Part shown: piece after piece, positions 12,303 to 24,863 of the stretch
How positions within the stretch are numbered: position 1 is the first letter of the stretch
Layout: the number at the start of each line of letters is the position of its first letter
Assembly (NCBI GenBank): GCA_026008535.1
Contig: BRKX01000001.1
Coordinates: forward strand, 41,432,317-41,496,316
Direction: 5' to 3'
Source of the DNA: Perilla frutescens
Lineage: Eukaryota; Streptophyta; Magnoliopsida; Lamiales; Lamiaceae
DNA: 64,000 nucleotides
The notes under the pieces: generated by a model
What the model was told of the DNA's origin: nothing
What the model saw: only the letters and a program-made list of their open reading frames with translations
Database searches by the model: none
Made by a program: the position numbers and the translations under genes

Positions 12303-15300
12303 ATAGATACTCGAACTTGATATATAATACTTAGTAAATATGATATACATATGTAAATATCTAGTAAATTTACAATCTCTAACACTTATAATTAATTAAT
12401 CTTATGTTATACTTAATGCATAGTAATGATAATTAAATGTGATCTTAATTAATACTTAGTAAATAATTCTTACAATTTCTAAGTAAAACGATTTAAAATT
12501 TGAAATATTTAGTAAGTTTATAATATTTTATACAATTTATATTAATTATAAAAACATGATTGATATATAATACTTAGTAAATATGTTATACATTTATAAA
12601 TATCTAGTAAATTTACAATATCTAACACTTATACTTAATGTATAGTAATTCTAAATATGTTCTTAATTAATACTTAGTAAATAATTCTTATGATTTCTAT
12701 TGGAGTTTAATTATCGTGACATGAAAATATTTATTTTATTTTGTTGAATTTTGATCGTTATTAGGGTTGTTTCATATATTTAGTAAATATATGAGATATA
12801 TCGTAAGATAGTAGGATAATGTATACCAAGGTATACTAATATTGGTAAGGTATACCGATGTTGGTAAGGTATACCGAAATAAAGGTACAGTAAAGGTAAG
12901 ACATTTTTTCATATCGAACTTAAGGTATACCGAATGTTAAGGTAAGGTAACGGTATGAATTTTCTTCATACCGTACAAGTAAGGTAAGGTAAAAGTATGA
13001 TAAAAAAAATGTAAGGTATACCTTACCGTCCCACCCCTAGAGACTCATAATAGGGATTGGCATAGCAATATTGTCCCCTTCACCCACTAGTTTTGATACT
13101 TTTTTTATAAACACTTTAATTTTATTTTTCTATTTATATATTCAATTGAGAAAATAATATTTTTTAACTAAACAAATAATCCGCTAACTAATTATCACTA
13201 ATCAAGTATAATTTCATATTATAGAACAAATTAAATAGTAAAACCATTGAATTGCTTTCAAGAACAGGACGACTACAAATTATATTCCTTTTCATCTTGT
13301 AATTGACTTTCGATTTTTTGAAGTATTAATCAAAATTTTATTAGTAATTTGTAATAATTGTATTAGGTTAAATAACGAAAAATGATAAATTTGTTAGTTC
13401 CATTAAATATTGGCTTTTTTTTCCTTTTTAGTGAAATAAGGACTTGATAAAATTAAATATAGAAGTATAATTAAGGACCTATTAAAATATAAAGTTTGTA
13501 AAGCGACCTCTCAAAACAATATAAAAATGTATAGGGACCTAAAAAAGTGTATTTTCCTAGTAGAATGACCTAATAACATAAAAAAATTGTATAAAGATCT
13601 ATCGAAATAAAAGATAAAAGTACAGGGACCTAAAAATATGTTTTGCTTAAATAATCGATACAGGGATACCAAAAAATATGAGGTGATATAGTAACTAGAG
13701 AACTATGTTTCGTCAATATATATCGGCTGAAGAATATAATAATATCACTCATATCATGTTACATATTTTTGAGCATGTGAGGTTTCCTATTGCACTATCT
13801 GTGTTTCATTCTACATTAGACTTTTAAATTACGAGTTTTTCTTGTATTTTTTTTTCTTCAATTTCATTTTATTGTAATTTAGTTTAATTCTATAATTATT
13901 CATTAGGGTTCACCCCAACTAAATGAGGGTTTATAATAACTTTTTTGTACTTAATTTTCAATTAATAATTTATTATTATCGTTGATTACTTCATATATAT
14001 TAAAATTTTATAATTTTTCAATTCCTCTTTTTATTGATAAATGTTGACTATGATTATTTTTGTTATAGCTAATTCTTATATCATAATAAATATTGTTTAA
14101 ATCACAAATTTGATAGTGTAACATGGAGCGCAATAGGAAAATTGAACCGATTTTTTTTTTCAGTTCTCCATATGCATCAACAATGAAATATGATCACTTC
14201 ATTATATTGATTCGCGGGTATTGTTAAAAATAATATGCAGATGTAATAAGCAAATTCAAAGATGGCGACATATTTTATTGCCAAAGTGGTGAAGTGAATG
14301 AGTCTTCGACCCCAATGTTTGCTCTCTATAGGGCTTCTCAAATCCGATTTCCATGTGAAGAGACTCTTGAAGAAGCCTACCACTTTTCTTACAGCTTTTT
14401 ACAAGATCGATCAGCGGGGGATCAACTTTTTGATAAATGGATTGTATCCAAAGACTTGCCTAATGAGGTTAATTATGAACTAATTAATTAATTAATTAAT
14501 TGCCCAATGTCTAGCTCTTGAACATTCCTCCTCCTAATTTCAACAACTTCTTCCTCCACACTAAAATGCAGATAAAGACAGGACTCGATATTCCATGGTA
14601 TGCCGCCCTACCACGGCTAATGACTGCGTATTATCTTCAACATTACGGTGGTTCTGGCGATGTGTGGATCGGCAAGACTTTATACAGGTTCAATTTTAAT
14701 CCAACAACACCTTTTTCTTTGACAAATATGATTTTTACATTTTTTTTACATAATAGATTACTTTAATACAATGAATATAATGCAAATAATAATATGCTTA
14801 ATTCACCTGTGTACGTATATTTAATTAGGATGCCAGATATCAATAATGATGAGTATCTTGAGCTTGCAAGGCTGGATTTCAAAAGAAGCCAAGCACAACA
14901 TAAGATAGAGTGGAGTTATATGCAAGGGTAAAATTAAAATTTTCTTTTTATTTTGAGTTTTGATTGATTCCGATCTCTCACCCTTACACAGTTACATGGA
15001 CAGGAGGAAAACCACTATCTAGGTTACATGTGGCATTCTGGATTAGTCTTAATTTATTAATTGTGTTTAATTGCAGATGGTATGAAAATGACAATTTTGA
15101 AGAATTTGATCAGATAAGCGAAAAAGAGGTGCTTGTATCTTACTTTTTGGCCGCCGCAACTATATTTGAACCTGAAAGAGCAAAGGAGAGAATTGTGTGG
15201 GCAAAATCTCACTTGATTTCTAGGATGATCAGATCATTTTTTAATAAAGATCCAATGTTGTTAAAACAATTCAGAAACGACGTCGTCAATGGTTTACACA

Positions 15301-16440
15301 CATTAAAGAGGTATATATTCTCAGCTCTCTCTCTCTCTGTTTTTTTTTCAAGTATATAGAAAGAATAGAATGCCAACATTATTAATTTATATTTAAATTT
15401 GCATACACATATACACACATTTAATAAGAATATATTTATTTATTTTGAGAAAAATGTCGAATATGTCGAACATTGTGCTCAACTAGAAGCGCAATGAACG
15501 TTTTGTGTATGCCCCTTTTAAGTTTATGTGCCTATTTAAAATTAAAGCATTCTTCTACTTACTGAACAAATTAAAGCTAATTAAATAAATCAAATTCTGC
15601 CCATGAATTCATCATTATTTTGACTATTACTAATTAAGTCCTCTTACTGATTAATTAGTGGGCATCGAGTCCTTAACATTTTGCTAGAAGCCATCCACGA
15701 GCTAACGCAGGTATTTAATGAAGGCATTACCCGTCAACTGAAAAAAATCGTACGTGAGTTACTTTCAGATCTATTATATATTTATTTTTCTTCTATTTTA
15801 TTTATTTTATCCAATATATATTAATTGATGAATTAATGCACTTATATATTATATATATACAGTGGGTTTTGTGGTTGATGAAATTAGATATTAACGGAGA
15901 TGAGGAAAATGTATGGGAAGACGCAGAGCTGATTGTGACCACGTTAAACACTTGTGCTGCTCATTTCTCCATAAATGAAGATATTTTATTAAATCATGAC
16001 TACATAACTTTATCCAAGCTCGTAAACAAAATTTGTCACCACCTTTCTCAGATCCCAAATAAAAAGGTAACCTAAAATTAATTAAAGCTTCAATGACTTA
16101 TATATAATTACTTGCTATCGATCAATTGGTATTTTTTTTGTCATTTTTCTTTCTTGATGAAAAAAATAAATTGAGATGATCATTACATATATATATATAT
16201 ATATAGGTCATGGAAATGAGAATGTACGGACATAGCAAGGCGAAAGGCAGCATCAACGAAATAGAAGCAGATATGCAGGAATTAACTAAATTAGTCCTCG
16301 AGGAATCAAGAAGCATCGTCGGCAAAAACATGAAGCAAACATTTTTATCAGTTGCAAAAACCTTCTACTACATTGCCTACTTCGATGCCCAAACTATTGA
16401 TCTCCATATATTTAAACTACTCTTTGACCCCATTATGTAA
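3277..16440 (+). CDS. Class II diterpene synthase (copalyl diphosphate synthase-like, TPS-c) with DIDC motif
   Basis: Fifteen exons join in phase to 797 codons: 3277-3385, 3565-3648, 3777-3820, 4868-5183, 5280-5466, 6438-6652, 6773-6893, 7364-7476, 14241-14467, 14572-14687, 14829-14927, 15077-15310, 15659-15749, 15863-16066 and 16207-16440. All have GT-AG borders. The length and 15-exon structure are those of plant CPP synthases. Residues 1 to about 75 resemble a plastid transit peptide. SPYDTAW lies at 105-111, QLPDGSWGD follows at 144-152, and QSADGSFFTSPSSTAFAF lies in exon 6. The class I DDXXD motif is absent, so the protein should only carry out protonation-initiated cyclisation of geranylgeranyl diphosphate in plastids. 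The catalytic DXDD motif reads D376-I-D378-C379: the general acid D378 is kept and the last Asp is Cys. H254 (VMHQV) is kept, and H321 (APHSYPVDLF) stands where ent-CPP synthases of gibberellin synthesis have Asn. The family assignment is firm. The product, and whether the enzyme is active, cannot be read from sequence. Confidence 0.95.
3850..4754. mobile_element. CACTA-type remnant in intron 3 of the diterpene synthase
   Basis: The right end at 4754 reads ATTCTAGTAGTG, the inverse of a CACTACTAGAAT terminus. Before it, from 4365 to 4720, about a dozen copies of AGACAACGGCT or its inverse occur in both orientations, as in CACTA subterminal regions. A matching left terminus was not found, so the left border is approximate. 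The GC-richer part at 3960-4330 has no long open frame. It shares no obvious sequence with the CACTA element at 664-2986. Confidence 0.65.
6975..7325. mobile_element. Degenerate MITE in intron 7
   Basis: The left end (TTGTGTGAGACCGTCATACG) is matched in inverse at about 7300-7325 (GACGCATTCCGTCTCACACAA) with several mismatches. It has no coding capacity. The GAGACGGTCTC-like end resembles the MITE at 25886-26107. Confidence 0.45.
7908..11964 (+). mobile_element. Non-autonomous Helitron nested in the intron-8 element
   Basis: The candidate 5' end TCTATACTAATATAAAAAG at 7908 follows an A. The 3' end is CTAG at 11961-11964, preceded by a hairpin (ACGTGCAACGCACGT, 11938-11952) and followed by T. 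TC start, hairpin, CTRR end and A/T target are the Helitron hallmarks. A second candidate 5' end (TCTACTATATAAAAAGAG) lies at 8528, so either two Helitrons are nested or the true start is there. There is no Rep/helicase gene. Confidence 0.6.
9285..9580. mobile_element. Stowaway-like (Tc1/mariner) MITE, 296 bp
   Basis: The inverted termini CTACCTCCGTTTCGAAATG and CATTTTGAAACGGAGGTAG are matched over about 30 bp and flanked on both sides by the TA target dinucleotide (9283-9284 and 9581-9582). It has no coding capacity. Confidence 0.88.
12002..13043. mobile_element. hAT-like element built of GGTATACCG repeats
   Basis: The termini TAGGGCTGGG (12002) and the inverse of CCCACCCCTA (13030-13039) match at 9 of 10. 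GTCATAAT before the left end and CTCATAAT at 13044-13051 are a 7-of-8 match for a target duplication if four extra bases are counted at the right end. Both ends carry many GGTATACCG and TACCGTACC motifs in both orientations. The interior repeats ACTTAGTAAATA several times. It is non-coding. Confidence 0.55.
12257..12297. repeat. (TG)n microsatellite
   Basis: About 20 uninterrupted GT units lie inside the GGTATACCG element. Confidence 0.95.
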
Positions 16441-17267
16441 GTCTTTTGTTTAGATGGATTTTGAATCCCAAATTAAATCTCAAGATATGTCCACCACTTG
16501 GATGTCCCCATGGCAGATCCGGAAATTAAATTTTTTATCTGGGGTGAAGTGATGCATGACGGAGAAACCGATGTTCTGCATTTCTGGGTTCAATTGCTCG
16601 ACTAATTAATTAGTAAGAATATTGAGGAGTGGCTGGTAAACATATTGCATTTAAGTTATGACTTTTACGCGCATGTTAGCAAAACAGTTGTTTGACCAAT
16701 GTGCTATAGTTACTTTCTATTATTTCCAGAGTTCATGACATTATTTCACTTGTTATTTCACTTTTTTTTTTTTGGAAAATTGGATGTAGTAATTTGAGTC
16801 GTGTCTCATTTTATCTCATTTTTGACGATCAAGGTATGTATTTTTGGAGGAATTCAATAGTATAAGATTGATCTATATTTATAGTAGATAATCGTAGTAT
16901 TTTTATTTTCTCAAATCCGATTTTCGGTGAGTAGAAAATTAATTGTTGAAGTTGGTCACACGATTGAGCATTTATGAAGTGTGGGAAAATGTGCTTGTGG
17001 CACATTTAGTGATCCCGCATTGAATTCTTAACATAGTTAAGAAGTGTATTTAAGTGCACTTAAGTGTGATATCTAAATTGGAAAGGGATATGGGTCATGA
17101 GCCCGCACGCACAATCCATTTATCAAGAAGTGTATTTTTGAAATTTAGTACTAAGAACTCAACCCTTTCTTCTTCCTTTTATTTTCGATCTTTTTCCTAT
17201 TTTCCTCTCTTTTTTTTTAACTTGATCATTTTTTTTTAATTAACTAAAGCCGAAACCTCCTATATTA

Positions 17268-17307
<40 letters not shown>

Positions 17308-17443
17308 ACAGTTTTTCCATCTTTGAAATAATGAACAGGGATAGCAAAATAAAGTTGCGGAAGAGATAGCTTACTTACCTCCCAAGTTTCTTTTTTTTTT
17401 CCACTTTAGCTGTACTAATTCCCTCACATGAAACCATATTCCA

Positions 17444-17505
<62 letters not shown>

Positions 17506-17718
17506 ATATGTTCCCTTGTCCACACGTGTACATCATCTAGTACACCAATCCATTTTAATTGCTTCACAAGTGACCATGTTTGATTGGTCTCAAAATTTTA
17601 TTTTTTTTATTTTATTTATTTTTATTATTGTTATTTTTATTTTTATTAAAAAAAAATCGTTTCTTCTTTTTTATTTTTCGATAGTTTAGTTTTGATTTTC
17701 TACTCTTCCACTAATCCA

Positions 17719-17763
<45 letters not shown>

Positions 17764-18470
17764 ATAATTACAACTACAACACGTGTATAATGTGTACACC
17801 TTAGCTATCCAATGAGTTTGAAGTGGCTCCAATTTGAGTTAATCTCTTAATGCAAGCTTGGAATTCTAACTTATCCAATTGAAATTAAATTAATTAATAT
17901 AAATTATTCTCTTATAGATAGACCCATCAATAGATATATGAATTATGAAATGGTTAGAAATAGGACAAATAGATGGCCGGAAATGGATAATTAAATGGGC
18001 TTGAATTAATAAAATTGGACTTTGTGGAATAAACTAATTTCAAAGTATATGATGAAATAAATTTCATTGAGAGATCAAATGAGGTCGGATTTGGATGATC
18101 TTGGTACCAAAATGATCCCATTAATATCTATTTTTTTTATAGTATGCTTTCTATTATTAATTAGAAATCTCCATTAAGGTCGAGACTTTTCTTAGTCGTA
18201 TTGTGCCTCTAAGCCCATAATTAACTAGCCAAAATAGTTTGGGTTCTAATTTCATAAAATTTCTAGCTATAAAATAATACTATATTTTTCGGGGTGTTAC
18301 ATATAAACATAGCACTACGAAATCTGATACTTGTTTCTACATCAAGTGGTACTCATTATCATGTTAATTGATACATAACATAATACATCGTATTACACAT
18401 ATAAACTGAAATCAAAGCAATTAAAAAATCATATTACTCACATTTAACAGATATTTAACATATCTGAACA
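16441..18470. other. AT-rich intergenic region with three (TA)n tracts
   Basis: This is the 3' flank of the diterpene synthase. Long (TA)n tracts lie at 17269-17302, 17449-17501 and 17722-17760. No gene is recognisable. Confidence 0.7.
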
Positions 18471-18660
18471 TTGAAAGAATATATAAAATAGGAAAAAACA
18501 TATAAAAAATAGATACAAAGCCAACACCAGTTTTATACTTCTTTTCAATTACAGTTGTACCAGTGAATTGAAAGAATACATAAAACAAGAAAAACCACAT
18601 AAAAAAATTCAGATACAAAGTCAACACCAATTTGATACCTCTTTTCAATTACAGTGCCAC
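18471..18660. repeat. Two-copy tandem repeat, period about 97 bp
   Basis: The unit beginning TTGAAAGAATATATAAAA at 18471 recurs at 18568 with about 85-90 percent identity. Both copies end in CTTTTCAATTACAGT followed by a short variable part. It is non-coding on both strands. Confidence 0.7.
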
Positions 18661-18889
18661 CTGTAAGAAATATTCAGATTCAACAAATTTAGAAGCATAT
18701 ATCTGACAAACATATATCCATCTTAATTTACACGAAATTCTAGTACTAGTTTTCTCAATTCTAATCACATAAATGAAAAAAATCAACCAAATACACTAAA
18801 AAACCAGGAAAAAAATAAGAAAACCCTAGAGACTAAATCCTTACATAAACAATACATAATTTCAAAACAAGAGACAAGGAAATAGCATA

Positions 18890-19400
18890 CTACCTGACTG
18901 GATCGAAAGCCGAATATAGAAGATTCCAATACATGTTGAAGCTCCGGCGGTGAACTGATAAATCGCTCACATCAGGACTGAAAAGTCACAGAGAGAAAGA
19001 GATGGAGAGATGAGTTATAGAGATAAAAATTCACACACAGTTGTAAATGAGAAAAGCTAGCCTATCATGAACCGGATCAAAAAATGGAAGGTTGAATCGA
19101 CGCCGGCGAATCGAACAACCCGCGATATTAGGCGGAAGAAACAAAGATACTCTGGATCGAGAGAGAGAGAGGTCGAGAGTGAGAGAAAACGGGCGAAGCG
19201 AACAACTGATGATGTGAATATACACTGGATCGAAAGAGAAAGGTTGAGAGCGAGAGAGATCGAAAGGGCGCCTAGGGTTAGGGCTAAGATCGAAATGGGG
19301 GAAAATGGGGTAACTGGGTCAATGCATATATTTATATTCCGGGTCGCGAATCTGGGTCGAATCGGAGCGGGTCGGGCCATCTGATGGGCCGACCCATGCA
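18890..19400 (-). other. GC-richer segment of unknown origin
   Basis: This stretch is clearly richer in GC and CpG than its surroundings. It contains repeated CTGGATCGA motifs, GA-rich tracts and GGGTCGGGCC. It looks like the 5' leader and first exon of a minus-strand gene or transposon gene. However, the overlapping frames on both strands (for example 19057-19401 and 19067-19384) are low-complexity Arg/Glu or Ser/Leu and show no domain. I do not assign a product. Confidence 0.35.
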
Positions 19401-20246
19401 TAAGGTGTACAGGAGTTTTTGCGATATTTTAATATAGTAGGGTCAATAATAATATCTTAATTACTACCACACTATATATATATATGCATGTATCAATAGA
19501 GATTATATTATGATTTTACTCAAAAATTAATAAATCGTATAAATAAAGTACAACCTTCTTATATTAGGTTGTATATGATCAATATGTGTGTTTGGTGTTT
19601 TGGTTGTTACATTTTAAAGAATATTAACATTTTGTGAATTTTACTTGATGAATAACTTAATTTATTAAGAATGTGGAATATTTTATATTAAAAATTGCTG
19701 CAAATAATTAATTTATTAATTTCTTATTTTTGGTAGACGACATATTATTGTTCTTAAATAAAATATATGATAGGTGAATTCAAATCTATGAGATAAGATA
19801 TTTTTTATATTTAATCGTATAGATATTCCACTCCCATATGCTCAGGTCAAATCAAATAATAGAAAATGATCGGATGAATCTTAATAGTAGGGGATTAGGT
19901 TATAATTCATATTTACAAATAAATTGGCCATTTATTTATATACTTGGTTATTTGGGAACAAATTTCGTAGGACTACTTCCTTGACCAAAGAGACTAATAA
20001 TTAATTAGATATTGCAACGTTATCTTCATGTCATTTAACTATTAATTAAGTCCCTAGTGAATCACCATCTAACTCTTCCTACAAGTCTTGACTTTTAGGG
20101 CTCGATTTTCTATTTTGGGCTTTGTTTCCTAAGTTCAGGGTGCTTCGAGTTTCATCATTTTTAAAAAATCGAATCCCAATTATGCACGAATATAATATAT
20201 CATCTTGCTAACACATTATTATTAAACCACGTAAATTTATGTGTTC

Positions 20247-20350
20247 TGATGGGGATAATTTAGGGGTGGAGTGAGATTGAGACCAAAGATCACATGTTCA
20301 AATCTCCACAATACCATCAGATCATGTGTTAAATTTGTGTCCTTTTGTTT
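20247..20350 (+). mobile_element. tRNA-derived SINE, degenerate copy
   Basis: GATGGGGATAATTTAGGGGTGG and the box-B-like ATCACATGTTCAAATCTCC match in order the SINE on the minus strand at 27079-27192. Both share the region ending CAATACCA followed by a GATC-containing tail. No clean target duplication is visible, and part of the A box is changed. Confidence 0.55.
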
Positions 20351-20436
20351 TAACAAGCCTTGTGCTACACGTGCTTACTCTATCAAACACTAACATGCCT
20401 TGTGCTACACATGGTTACTCTGTGAAACACTAACAT
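20351..20436. repeat. Two-copy 43-45 bp tandem repeat
   Basis: CCTTGTGCTACACGTGCTTAC at 20357 recurs about 43 bp further on as CCTTGTGCTACACATGGTTAC. Both copies are followed by TCAAACACTAACAT or a close variant. Confidence 0.7.
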
Positions 20437-20983
20437 CTTTGAGTTAAAATCATGATTTAAAGGCATAAATATCTAAGTCTTCAACAATCTAAAATTGGAG
20501 GCACATACATAGTTAGTCCACTAGTGAAGTGGGGGGCATTAGGCACTTCAAGACTCATCATATCAAACCGCGCTATCGATAGCACCGTTCTTTTACTGGT
20601 GTCGGAATACAAGATGAAACACCATTTACGACTACGACTAATATATCGCACTTTCTCAACTTCAACTCAAAGGTCAAAACACGCAAGAATGGATAGAAAA
20701 GATATTGCAACAATGCAAGTAGGAGAGGAGCCAACCAGACTCCTTTCATTTCATTAAGATGTAGAATAGAATACACCCATCTACGATGGTATTTTTCCAG
20801 ATTCCAAAAGAAAATAAAACAATGAAAAAGAAGTCGAATAAACTACTCCAGATAATAATTTCTGTCAAACCCAACTCAGATTGCTAGTATCAAACAATGG
20901 AAATAGATTATTTTTCTATGTGCTGAATAAACTAGACATGAGAGCCAACTTTATGGCGTAACACTGCGGTCGTCGGACTATCT

Positions 20984-23900
20984 TCAGTGCCCATTTGCAA
21001 CGGTGCCATTCGCGATGGCCTTCTTAGCATAGAATCTTCGGTATTTGGAATCGACTTCAGTGAGATAGTACGAACCTGGAGCAAGAAGACTACAGTCCTT
21101 GTTTGTGACAAAGTCCTTGCCTCCATATCTGTGCTCCATTAGCTTCATGAGCTCGACAAATTTTTCGGGTGGCAGCTGCATAGGAGAGTGTTTATCATTC
21201 AACTATTTCTACCAAGAACAGAGATTTCAGAAGGCACTGTTTTCTGGAAGCCAATCACATAAGTTTAGAGGCCATGAAAGGAAATAAACGCAGCATACCT
21301 CGTGCCTTGACTTCAACTTCTCTGAAACGTTCATGACAGATACGATGTTGGACAGGTTGAAAGGATGTTCGCCCTCAGTGAAACGGAGAGAGAACATGGT
21401 GGCTGTCAGACCACTGCCGTAGGAAAACAATATGACCCTCTGCCCGGCCTGAAGAAACGAAGTGAAAAAGCACATTTAGAAAATATCTCATATTTTCTAC
21501 ATGACAGCATTCGTAAGGCCAAGAAAGCTGAATCCACGAGATTAACAGATCTTTACCAGAGTGCTACTTTTGTTGTGGATGAGGGAAGCAAATGCAGCGT
21601 AGAGTGATGCAGTATACATGTTTCCGACTTGTTTTGGGATGAGAGTAGATGGTTTCACCTTGGCATCATATAAGGGTTTTGCAACTTGTTGAGATGCCTG
21701 TAAAAAGACCGACATTAGCGCAATGATGTTTGTATCTTAGTTCTCAGACATGAACGAGCATGAGCAAACAACCCAATCTCAAACTGCCAACAAGACTGTT
21801 GGTGTAGCAACGAAGACAAATGATTCACACCTTCTCAAGATCGCGACTTTGGTAACTGTCCTCGTTGCTTAATGAAGAAAATGGTGCCAGCTTCTCTTTA
21901 GCAGCCTCATCAATGGAGCTGAAAATTCATACCAGAGAGTCAGGTAAGCAGAAACCTTTCAACAAATAGGTATCGCTCTACAGATGAAGAAAATATTCAC
22001 CTGGCATTCCTCATAAAGTCATTGTACACCAATCTAGAGAAGCTTTTCTGTACAAGCTGCAGGTTTCAAGTAAAAAGTCAGAAAAGCTTATTATTATTCA
22101 TTTTATTTTGTGAGAAGACAAGAACACTAAAAACTCTATACTTTGTTCAGCCAGCATGACCTTGATTTACATCAATTACCTTGTTATATGGAGAATGAAA
22201 TACAAAGTATTCAGCATCTGAGATTGAGAACTGCTTGCCTTCCAACTTCTCATACCTATCGTGCGTGGCAAACCGTAAATACCAGTGATAAAGAATAGAG
22301 ATGCTCAGATGCAAAAGCAAAGTCGATATTCTACTGAGACTTACTTTTGACAGAAGCCTTTGTAACAAGCATCCAGAGCCATAAGGTAACAAGTCTGAGA
22401 AAGCTTGCCATCAACAACCTACAAGCATAACTTCAACCATAAGAGAAACAAACAAATAATGCCGAAAATTCATAGTAGTAGGACATAATTTTCCCATAAT
22501 ACCAACTACAATATCTTGTCAACAGCGCAGAGAAATTCAGACCGCCACATGCAAAAGCACGAGTTTGAATGTATATGTAGCAAGAGCACATGTAAGAGAC
22601 AAGGGAAATAGAAGAAAATTACTGGATATTCACTGGCAAGATCGGGCTTGTAAAAATCGTAAGCATGTGCCATGTGACTTGCCCGAAGCTTGCTTTCAAA
22701 AGCAATAGGAGCATTTGGTCCTATTAGCATGGCAATAGCTGCAGCCCCTCCAGTAGGTCTAGCTGGTCCCTCGGCATATACCTATCAAATTATGCAAAAG
22801 GGTAAAGAACAATACAAGAAAGCCATGCTGTGTGTTTTTCAGAACCTAAATAAGCAACGAAACTAATAGATGTGAAAGACAAAGATCAAAATATTCAAAC
22901 CATCCCGCTTGATTAGCCAAAAGAGAACAATTTTTTTAGGCTCCTTTTATTTTTCATCTTAACAACTTTTAGTCCGAAATAGAAGGTTACTAAAGAATCA
23001 CCGTACCGCACTGTCTGTGCAGACAACAAGCCCATATCTTCCATCCCACGAACTACTTTCCACCCAATTGACACAGTTAAATAGTGCTGCAGTCCCCCCA
23101 TAGCAAGCATTGCTCGAGTCAACACCTTCTATGTCGGTATTGCCATATTTCTGGACATTCACATGGAAAATGATGAGGATCAGTTTTATGTTAGAAACAC
23201 AAACAACAGCAGATGAGTAAAATTGAAATATATTAAAAAAAAAACGTATACTTGTTGATGATATGTAAGAACCTTTTCTCTAACACTAGTAGGCCTCATA
23301 TCTATAAAAATATAACCTTTCATAAATTCATGATAAGCCAGAACAATAGAAAATGTCACTATAGTAATTGAAGTTCAAATGCAGATAAGAAAGCCCAAAT
23401 ACCTCGAAGATTGGCATCAAAAATGTCTTAATGGATTTGCTTTTGTCGAGTACAGTCTCACTTCCAACTTCAAGACGTCCAATCTGCTTCGGATCAACAT
23501 TGTACTTCTCTAGAAGTGAAGTTACCGCTGTCATACTGAAAATTCAAAGAGTTAAAAATCGTTAGAAATGAATGATCAAAAGGTCCTTCTCAAAACAAAC
23601 AAGTTCTGTAAGGTGGAAGCTTCAGTTTAAGAAGTTCATGTAGCATTCCAGATCTTGCTAAAACATATTAACTGATGTAACAGATTTGCTTAGTATTTAT
23701 ACCTTCTCTTTACATCTTGAGTTAGAGCAATATGAGCATGTGATAAACACAAAATTTATCAATTAAGGAAGAAAACAAAATAGATTACTTTCCAACTTAA
23801 GGGTAATCAAGTAACTATAGAATTGACCAATTATGAATATCCTCCTGTCCAAATGGAAAAAAGCCGATTTAACATCACGCTTAAAGCCAGAATATGCATT

Positions 23901-24863
23901 CAACTAAAGAAGATTGCCTGCTAACAAAAGACTCCCATAACCTTTTAACATATTTTGCATAAAACAATGCATGTCAAATATGCCAGCCACCATACAATCA
24001 ACGCAAACCTGAACAACAATAAAGACATGCAATTTTGCCTAAATCTCCTGGTTTGTTTTCAAAAAATCAGTTAATCACCTCATGGAAATAACATCTTCGA
24101 CCTCGGAACAAAATGCCATGCAATCTTGGCCAAGCCCAATTGTGTACTTTCCTTTGCTTGCTCCATCATGAGCCTCCAGCACCTCCTGCAACGCCACAGA
24201 TCAAGAAAACACATAAGATTTCCAAAAATAATCGAGCTCCACACATACTTAAATCCAAGAGAATTTTAGATTTTCCAAAAATAATCGTGCTAACGATATG
24301 CAATCAGTTAGAGCCCCAATTCATATAGGTATATGCTAAGATCTGTTTTCCTCCCAAGAATCAGGAACTGCAGCAGACGAAAAAGGAGAGAAAGATGCAA
24401 ACTTTGTGCAAAGTGAATCTGGGATTTTACTCTTTTTTTTAAACCCCTGAAATTTAATTAGAAAAGAAATAAATAAAACGCCGCAATGAGAGTAATTGAG
24501 ATAGAGAAACCAGAGCTCCATAGCAGAAAGAAGCTTTCAAATTATCAGGTGGGTCCACGCCAAAATTTCAAAAATCCAAAATCAAACTAACCAAGAAAAA
24601 CAAACAGCGACGTACCAAGTAGAAAACTTTTCCAAAAAAAAAATTCAGGTATCAGAAAAAATTTCCAAAACCCAAACACACACAGAATCAACCAAGAAAA
24701 AAGCCTATAAGCACGAAAAGAATAACTTTCTCCACACTTCGATTCGAATCTCCGTTTCAAAAAAGAAGAAAAGGGGAGATTTTTTCGAGAATTATCTTAC
24801 CTGCTGGATGCAAGTGGGAGGGAAGTAGATTTCCATAGCGAGAATTCCGACATTCTTGGCCAT
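20984..24863 (-). CDS. HMGS: Hydroxymethylglutaryl-CoA synthase (mevalonate pathway)
   Basis: Twelve exons on the minus strand join in phase to 460 codons: 24863-24801, 24185-24079, 23535-23403, 23150-23007, 22781-22623, 22418-22345, 22255-22180, 22056-22001, 21918-21831, 21697-21557, 21448-21299 and 21175-20984. All borders are GT-AG and the length equals that of other plant HMGS. The enzyme condenses acetyl-CoA with acetoacetyl-CoA to HMG-CoA, the cytosolic step before HMG-CoA reductase. The start MAKNVGILAMEIYFPPTC is the canonical N-terminus. The catalytic cysteine is C117 (NACYGGT), the catalytic histidine is H247 (FHSPYNK), and S359 lies in SYGSG. The numbering matches that of the characterised Brassica juncea enzyme. 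The protein ends VANGH. The frame has no lesion, so I expect it to be functional. L361 after GSG replaces the usual Ser or Ala, a mild change. Confidence 0.97.

Larger units (their letters stand above)
7578..13647. mobile_element. Long-inverted-repeat Mutator-like element filling intron 8
   Basis: The left end (GCAACACACATTATTAGGTC) is matched by the inverse of the right end (GCAAAACATATTTTTAGGTC). Similarity continues inward for roughly 200 bp on each side (about 7578-7800 against 13430-13647), with repeated TAGGTCC(C/T)T motifs. The 10-bp sequence TAAATAATCG flanks both ends (7568-7577 and 13648-13657), as expected of a Mutator-type target duplication of 9-10 bp. The 6.07 kb interior holds no transposase, only nested elements and AT-rich DNA. 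A second partial copy of the left arm lies at about 10360-10560 in direct orientation. Confidence 0.7.

Noticed and set aside
12143..12385. 80-codon minus-strand frame with a His-Thr run
   Set aside because: It is a translation of the (TG)n microsatellite.
17269..17760. CRISPR-like or satellite array
   Set aside because: These are simple (TA)n tracts in a plant genome without spacers or longer units.
19057..19401. Overlapping frames of 105 and 114 codons on opposite strands
   Set aside because: Composition follows GA repeats (Arg/Glu on one strand, Ser/Leu on the other). No domain and no supporting exon structure.
16441..24863. Terpenoid biosynthetic gene cluster
   Set aside because: Only two enzymes from different compartments and no cytochrome P450 or class I terpene synthase in the window.
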